Shown here one piece after another: positions 59,712 through 64,000 of a stretch of 64,000 nucleotides of DNA. The notes beneath the pieces are model-generated. The model searched no databases. It was not told the origin of the DNA and saw only the letters and a list, made by a program, of their open reading frames with translations. Where the stretch lies: NCBI RefSeq assembly GCF_051859345.1, contig NZ_JBHYFV010000006.1:62001-126000 (forward strand), given 5' to 3'. The position numbers were made by a program, and so were the translations under genes. Numbering within the stretch: the first letter of the stretch is position 1; each line of letters begins with the position of its first letter. Origin of the DNA: Marivita sp051859345 (GTDB lineage Bacteria > Pseudomonadota > Alphaproteobacteria > Rhodobacterales > Rhodobacteraceae).

Positions 59712-61215
59712 CGGCAACACCCTCGGCCCGCTTGCGCGCGCGGTAGGCACGGAAGCTCGGCAGGACCACCAGCAAGACCGCCAGCCCCAGCAGCCCCAGT
59801 GTCATTGGGCGTTCCAGCACGAAATCAAAGCCGCCATACAGCTGCATCGCCCGGGCAAAGTTGTTCTCGAGCATCACGCCAAGGATGAACCCGATCAACA
59901 GCGGTGCCAGCGGATAATCCGCAAACCGCAGGATCGTCGCGATCACGCCAAAGCCCACCAGGATCAGCAGTTCGGTGGAATTGTTCTGCCCCAGATAACT
60001 GCCCATCAACGTGAAAAACAGGATGAAGGGAATCAGGAAGGTGCGCGGAATGGTCAGGATCTTCGCGATATACGGGATCAACGGCAGGTTCAGAACCAGC
60101 AACACCAGATTGCCGATATACATGGAAATGATCACGGCCCAGAACACATCCGGTTCATCTACCATCAGCCGCGGCCCCGGTGTGACGTTCAGTGCCAACA
60201 ACGCGCCGAGCAGGATCGCGGTGGTTCCCGAGCCCGGAATGCCCAGCGTCAGCAGCGGCACGAAAGACCCCGTACAGGCAGCGTTGTTGGCAGATTCGGG
60301 CGCGGCAATGCCCTTGATCGACCCCTTGCCGAATTCTGCCTGTTCGGCCCCTTTGGCGATGTTGCGTTCCACCGCATAGCCCAGGAAGGATGCGATCGTC
60401 GCCCCGGCACCCGGCAGCACCCCGATGAAGAAGCCCTGAATGGATTGACGCCCGATCACCGGCGCGATGCTACGCGCCTCGGAGCGCGAAATCCGCAGCC
60501 CGCTGATCTTGCCGCCATCGTCTGTGGCGGCGCGGGCGGGGTTCATGACCAGAAACAACGCTTCTGGAAGGGCGAACATCGCCATGGCCAGCGTGATGAA
60601 CGAAAACCCGGATTGCAGATCCATCAAACCAAAGGTGAAACGCGGTGTGTTCGACAGCGCCCCTTCCCCGACAGTGCCCAGCATCAGCCCGAGGATCGTC
60701 ATCATCAGCGCCTTGGCGACCTGTCCCGTGCCGGCAAACGCGGCGATGGCCGACAGCCCCACGACCATCAGCGCGAAATACTCGGCCGAATGGAACAGTA
60801 GTGCCACGGTGGACAGGGCGGGCGCGAACACCATCAAGAGGATCGCGCCGATTGTGCCGCCCGCGAAACTGGCGATGGCGGCAATGGTCAGCGCCTTGCC
60901 CGCCTGCCCCTTGCGGGCCAGCGGATAGCCATCGAACGAGGTGGCGACCGTGCCTGCGACCCCCGGCGCATTCAGCAGGATGGACGAGGTGGAACCTCCA
61001 AAAATCGCGCCGTAATAGACACCGGACAGCAGGATCAACGCGGATGTCGGATCACCGATGCCGATGGCCACCGGGATCATGATCGCAATGATCGACATGG
61101 GTCCAAGTCCCGGCAACATGCCGATCAACGTGCCGATGATGCAACCCATCACCACCATGACAAGGTTGAAAGGTGTTACGGCCGTGCTCAGTCCGATCAG
61201 GATACCTTCAATCAT
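59701..61215 (-). CDS. tctA: Tripartite tricarboxylate transporter large membrane subunit TctA
   Basis: A 504-residue, about 12-helix permease of the TTT family. Typical segments are GMLPGLGPMSIIAIMIPVAIG, YYGAIFGGSTSSILLNAPG and GIPGSGTTAILLGALLALNV. It works with TctB and the TctC binding protein to import citrate or similar tricarboxylates with cations. 11 bp after tctB; overlapping the CoA-transferase gene. Confidence 0.95.
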   Translation of the reverse strand: MIEGILIGLSTAVTPFNLVMVVMGCIIGTLIGMLPGLGPMSIIAIMIPVAIGIGDPTSALILLSGVYYGAIFGGSTSSILLNAPGVAGTVATSFDGYPLARKGQAGKALTIAAIASFAGGTIGAILLMVFAPALSTVALLFHSAEYFALMVVGLSAIAAFAGTGQVAKALMMTILGLMLGTVGEGALSNTPRFTFGLMDLQSGFSFITLAMAMFALPEALFLVMNPARAATDDGGKISGLRISRSEARSIAPVIGRQSIQGFFIGVLPGAGATIASFLGYAVERNIAKGAEQAEFGKGSIKGIAAPESANNAACTGSFVPLLTLGIPGSGTTAILLGALLALNVTPGPRLMVDEPDVFWAVIISMYIGNLVLLVLNLPLIPYIAKILTIPRTFLIPFILFFTLMGSYLGQNNSTELLILVGFGVIATILRFADYPLAPLLIGFILGVMLENNFARAMQLYGGFDFVLERPMTLGLLGLAVLLVVLPSFRAYRARKRAEGVADGD

Positions 61216-61226
61216 CTTCCTGCTCC

Positions 61227-61715
61227 TTACATGAACATGCCGGGCCAGGGGCGCAGGAAGATTCCCAACACCTCTTGCACCAGATACCAGATCGAGCCTG
61301 CCGCGATCACGGCAACCGGAATCAGGATGTGAAAACGCCGCTCACCAAGGATCAGAGAACCGATCAGCAGAAAGCCGACGGTCGCCCCGACAAATCCCAA
61401 GGGGCGCAGCATCAATGCATAGGCGACCATCAGGGCGATCAGCGCCAAAGCCTGCCCAATCTTGTAGTCCCCGAGGCGGGTCAGATCGATCGCCCCATCT
61501 TTCTTGGTCTCTCCCGGCGCGCGCTTGGCACCGAACAGAATGATGAAACCGACGATCAGCCCCAGAATTGTCAGGATTTTCGGGAATGTCGATGGCCAGA
61601 CCGGATTGCGCCTCAGGATTGGCGGCAACTGGTCGTCCATTGTGAAAAATGTGGCATAGCCATAGACGCAGCACAGCGTGATAAAGGCCAGCGCAATCCA
61701 ACGATCAAGCGCCAT
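61227..61715 (-). CDS. tctB: Tripartite tricarboxylate transporter small subunit TctB
   Basis: A 162-residue four-helix TctB protein (PPILRRNPVWPSTFPKILTILGLIVGF and MVAYALMLRPLGFVGATVGFLLIGSLILGERRF are family segments). GGGAGGG before ATG 61715. It lies 109 bp after tctC and 11 bp before tctA. Confidence 0.92.
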   Translation of the reverse strand: MALDRWIALAFITLCCVYGYATFFTMDDQLPPILRRNPVWPSTFPKILTILGLIVGFIILFGAKRAPGETKKDGAIDLTRLGDYKIGQALALIALMVAYALMLRPLGFVGATVGFLLIGSLILGERRFHILIPVAVIAAGSIWYLVQEVLGIFLRPWPGMFM

Positions 61716-61824
61716 CGGTGGTCCCTCCCCCAGGAAATTCAGTTCAAAGTTGGCGCGGATGCCCCTTCGAGATTGGGGCATCCGTCTTGAAGTGTCATGC
61801 CACCAGAGGCGACAGTTTCGTGGC

Positions 61825-62811
61825 TCAAAGGAACCCGAGTTCACGCATCAGATCGCCGATCTGGGTTTCCTGTGCCTCCAGGAAGTTGGTGAATTCGTCA
61901 CCGGGATAGAAGATGTTGACCAGTCCCATGCGGGCCCGGACTTTTTCCCATTCAGGGGTTTCCATCATCTTGGCCAACATGTCCTGATAGGCGGCCAGCT
62001 TTTCCTCTGGAAGGCCGGGGGCAGCAAAGAACCCGCGCCAGTTCACGAATTGTGCGTCGATCCCCATTTCCTTGAAGCTGGGCGCGGCGTCATAAGCCGG
62101 GACACGCTCGGGCGAGGTGACACCCAGAATGCGGACTTCGCCCTGGGACGCCAACGCGATCGCTTCCGAGAATCCTGTGGAAAGCGCCTTGATCTCACCC
62201 GAAAGGAGACCGGCCATGGCTTCGCCGCCGGCGTCATAGCCGATGTAGTTGAAGGCGGTCGGATCTTCGCCCGCGCCTTGCATGATGATCGCGGCAACAA
62301 GGTGGTCCATACCACCGGGAACCGAACCGCCACCGATGGTCAGGGCGTCGGGATCTTCGCGGTACAGCGCCAGCGCCTCTTCCATCGACGTGATCGGGCT
62401 GTCGGCGAGGACGACCAGCGCCGCATAGTCTCCGACGGTTCCGGCGACCATCGTCAGGTCACGGAAGCTTTGCGAGATTTCGCCGGTCAGGGCGCGGATC
62501 ACGATGGGCGTGGAGTTGACCATCAACGTACCTTCGCTGCTGGCCGCGTTTTCGATCAGGTTGGCAATGGCCACACCGCCGCCGCCGCCGGACAGGTTTT
62601 CGAAGGTCGCATTGCCGACAAGGCCAGCGTTCATCAGCGCCTCACCCGTGCCGCGCGCCGTGCCGTCCCAACCACCACCGGCACCGCCGGGGATCAGGAA
62701 ATGCACGGACTCCATCATCTGGTGTCCGTCGGCCTTGGCCATTCCGAGCATTGCAAAACTTGTCATTGCCGTTGCGATCAATGCACGGCGGGTCCACCCA
62801 TAGGTGTTCAT
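61825..62811 (-). CDS. tctC: Tripartite tricarboxylate transporter substrate-binding protein TctC
   Basis: A 328-residue periplasmic solute receptor of the Bug/TctC family. Signal sequence MNTYGWTRRALIATAMTSFAMLGMAKA (RR-containing), then HFLIPGGAGGGWDGTAR, NLSGGGGGVAIANL and the carboxylate loop GGGSVPGGMDHL. It binds a tri- or dicarboxylate for TctAB. GGAGGAA before ATG 62811. Divergent from the two-component genes with CTGACA repeats between. Confidence 0.93.
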   Translation of the reverse strand: MNTYGWTRRALIATAMTSFAMLGMAKADGHQMMESVHFLIPGGAGGGWDGTARGTGEALMNAGLVGNATFENLSGGGGGVAIANLIENAASSEGTLMVNSTPIVIRALTGEISQSFRDLTMVAGTVGDYAALVVLADSPITSMEEALALYREDPDALTIGGGSVPGGMDHLVAAIIMQGAGEDPTAFNYIGYDAGGEAMAGLLSGEIKALSTGFSEAIALASQGEVRILGVTSPERVPAYDAAPSFKEMGIDAQFVNWRGFFAAPGLPEEKLAAYQDMLAKMMETPEWEKVRARMGLVNIFYPGDEFTNFLEAQETQIGDLMRELGFL

Positions 62812-62874
62812 TGGTATTCCTCCCATTTGACAGGCGGTCCTCTGCCGCCCATAAATCCATTTAATCACGAAAAG

Positions 62875-62891
62875 CTGACAGAACCCTGACA
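62875..62891. promoter_or_regulatory. CTGACA direct repeats between tctC and tctD-like gene
   Basis: CTGACA-N5-CTGACA, an 11-bp period typical of OmpR-family response-regulator sites, at -45 to -61 from the regulator's GTG and 64 bp from the tctC start. Probable TctD-like operator controlling the transport operon. Confidence 0.55.
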
Positions 62892-62935
62892 AGTGTCCTG
62901 GGCCAGTCATTGTGCGGAGATGCGGGGGGTGTCGC

Positions 62936-63607
62936 GTGCGTTATCTTCTGGTCGAGGACAACATCGAACTTGCCGAAGCTGTCACCAAACGACTGGCGCT
63001 GGACGGACATGCCGTCGATCACGCGACGACTCTGACCGGGGCCGAAGACTGTCTTGCCGGTGCAACCTATGACCTGATCCTGCTGGACGTGATGCTTCCC
63101 GACGGGGACGGGCGCGATTTTCTGGCGCGCAACCGCGCCCATCTTGAAACTCCGGTGATTGTGCTGACCGCCCGCAGCCAGGTCTCGGACCGCGTCGGAG
63201 CGCTCGATCAGGGGGCGGATGACTACATCACCAAACCTTTCGACTTTTCCGAACTCGAGGCCCGCTGCCGCGCCGTTCTGCGCCGTCGGGGCGGCACGGC
63301 GCGCAACGAGATCGCGCTTGGGCCTGTCTCGTTCGATCTGCTTGCCGGAACCTTGCGACGCGGTGACGACACGTTGGAACTGCGCAGTCGGGAAATCCGC
63401 CTGTTGGAGGTGTTCGCCCGCAGTCCCGGCCAGATCCTGTCGAAGTCGCATCTCATGGACCGATTGTTTTCCTATGACACCACCGTCACAGAAAACGCGA
63501 TCGAGGTTTATGTCGGTCGGTTACGGCGTCGGATCGACCCGATGGGCCTGCGGATCGAAACCGTGCGTGGCCAGGGATACCGGATAGAGACCGGAGGAAA
63601 TGACTAG
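62936..63607 (+). CDS. tctD: OmpR-family response regulator (TctD-like)
   Basis: A 223-residue response regulator. Receiver domain with phospho-acceptor Asp in DLILLDVMLPDGDG and Lys in ITKPFDFSELEAR, then a winged-helix DNA-binding domain (LELRSREIRLLEVFARSPG ... RRRIDPMGLRIETVRGQGYRI). GTG 62936 is chosen over upstream codons because the receiver starts immediately (VRYLLVEDN) and GGGGG precedes it. It overlaps the kinase gene. Confidence 0.92.
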   Translation: MRYLLVEDNIELAEAVTKRLALDGHAVDHATTLTGAEDCLAGATYDLILLDVMLPDGDGRDFLARNRAHLETPVIVLTARSQVSDRVGALDQGADDYITKPFDFSELEARCRAVLRRRGGTARNEIALGPVSFDLLAGTLRRGDDTLELRSREIRLLEVFARSPGQILSKSHLMDRLFSYDTTVTENAIEVYVGRLRRRIDPMGLRIETVRGQGYRIETGGND

Positions 63608-64000
63608 ACACCGATCCATCGGCAGACGCCTGACGCTGTTGCTGGCGGTTGTGGCGGCCCTCTTGTCCGTGCTCAGTTGGGCCATGGTGACGGCGCTGGC
63701 GCGCGAGGCGACTCAGCGCACCCAAGACAACGTGCTGGCGGCCTCGGTCACGACGATTGCCGAAACCTTGCGCAGCGAACAGGGCGAAGTGCGGCTGGAA
63801 CTGCCCTATGCCGCCTTTGCCATGCTCGGCGCGATCAGCGAAGACCGTGTGTTCTACCGCGTGACGGCGAACGAGCAAACCCTGACGGGCTACGGCGATC
63901 TGCCGTCCTTCGAAGCGGGGCGGCAAGGGCGGGTGATGTTCCATACCTCGGACTATCGCGGGGCCGCGATCCGCATGGCCGCGACGACGCGGGTGATCTC
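63600..64000 (+). CDS. tctE: Sensor histidine kinase (TctE-like), 3'-truncated by the window edge
   Basis: The first 133 residues of a membrane sensor kinase starting at ATG 63600 inside the last codons of tctD. An N-terminal membrane helix (about residues 10-33) and the start of a periplasmic sensor domain (LELPYAAFAMLGAISEDRVFYRV; GDLPSF) match TctE, whose periplasmic domain senses tricarboxylates. The kinase domains lie beyond the window. Confidence 0.85.
   Translation, partial: MTRHRSIGRRLTLLLAVVAALLSVLSWAMVTALAREATQRTQDNVLAASVTTIAETLRSEQGEVRLELPYAAFAMLGAISEDRVFYRVTANEQTLTGYGDLPSFEAGRQGRVMFHTSDYRGAAIRMAATTRVI

Noticed and set aside
1..64000. tRNA, rRNA, CRISPR arrays, insertion sequences, prophage
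   Set aside because: Looked for in the gaps and at repeats; no cloverleaf, no spaced direct-repeat array, no transposase or integrase was seen.

Overview
The window is a high-GC, densely coded stretch of chromosome from an alphaproteobacterium, almost certainly a member of the Rhodobacterales (Roseobacter group). Signs of this are a class I lysyl-tRNA synthetase, a TrcR/DUF1013 protein, DUF1127 and DUF6455-like small proteins, a COQ9 protein, the dnaX-ybaB-recR block, a SqrR/BigR-type regulator, and a tripartite tricarboxylate (tct) transporter set. I saw no rRNA, tRNA, CRISPR array, insertion sequence, prophage or integrase. Most of the window is core chromosome with short accessory patches. 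I searched by eye only; family names rest on recognisable motifs, not on database searches.

Layout. 0-6.6 kb: the 3' end of lepA, an A+T-rich orphan gene with an R-x4-H (HEPN-like) motif, small DksA-like and DUF6455-like proteins, a low-molecular-weight phosphatase diverging from a Sir2 deacylase, a PCu(A)C copper chaperone and rpmB. 6.8-14 kb (mostly minus strand): hydrolase-meaB, a hemerythrin-usp operon behind an FNR-like box, a ParA-type ATPase and lysK. 14-17.2 kb: TerB-like protein, a Tse2-like (ADP-ribosyltransferase toxin-like) protein with a small acidic partner, thioesterase, crotonase, nadD. 17.3-22.4 kb: PBP4-type DD-peptidase, DUF1127, a MocR-type regulator broken by one in-frame amber codon, GNAT, rplM-rpsI. 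22.5-33.6 kb: desaturase, TrmO, a one-component regulator, dnaX-(membrane protein)-ybaB-recR, a sulfur-type MBL hydrolase plus rhodanese, TrcR, RNase T2, COQ9, rpsU.

33.9-45.2 kb: a tight operon of haloacid dehalogenase, hydrolase, threonine-dehydratase-like enzyme and EEP phosphodiesterase; then a 3-oxoadipate enol-lactonase-like hydrolase, a TetA-like MFS pump, a zinc alcohol dehydrogenase, an enolase-superfamily sugar-acid enzyme, and a SqrR-like persulfide sensor coupled to an amidase. 45.3-55.4 kb: acyl-CoA synthetase, D-lactate-dehydrogenase-like flavoprotein, SOS peptidase, a cation efflux gene and MerR regulator sharing a textbook MerR operator, a 5'-nucleotidase, pyrD, trpF, lapA, ihfB.

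55.7-64 kb is the most coherent metabolic module: tctC-tctB-tctA, a CaiB/BaiF CoA-transferase, a short citrate-synthase-fold lyase and an AbrB-type membrane protein in one overlapping minus-strand operon, with a divergent tctD-tctE-like two-component system and a nearby FAH-family hydrolase. I infer uptake of a tricarboxylate, its activation to a CoA ester by CoA transfer, and cleavage by a citryl-CoA-lyase-like enzyme.

Regulatory DNA is well preserved: a MerR dyad in a 19-bp spacer, two FNR-like boxes, triple CGATAC motifs before the MocR gene, CTGACA direct repeats before tctC/tctD, a start-codon-abutting hairpin on rpsU, and several strong hairpin clusters and dispersed palindromic repeats at gene ends.
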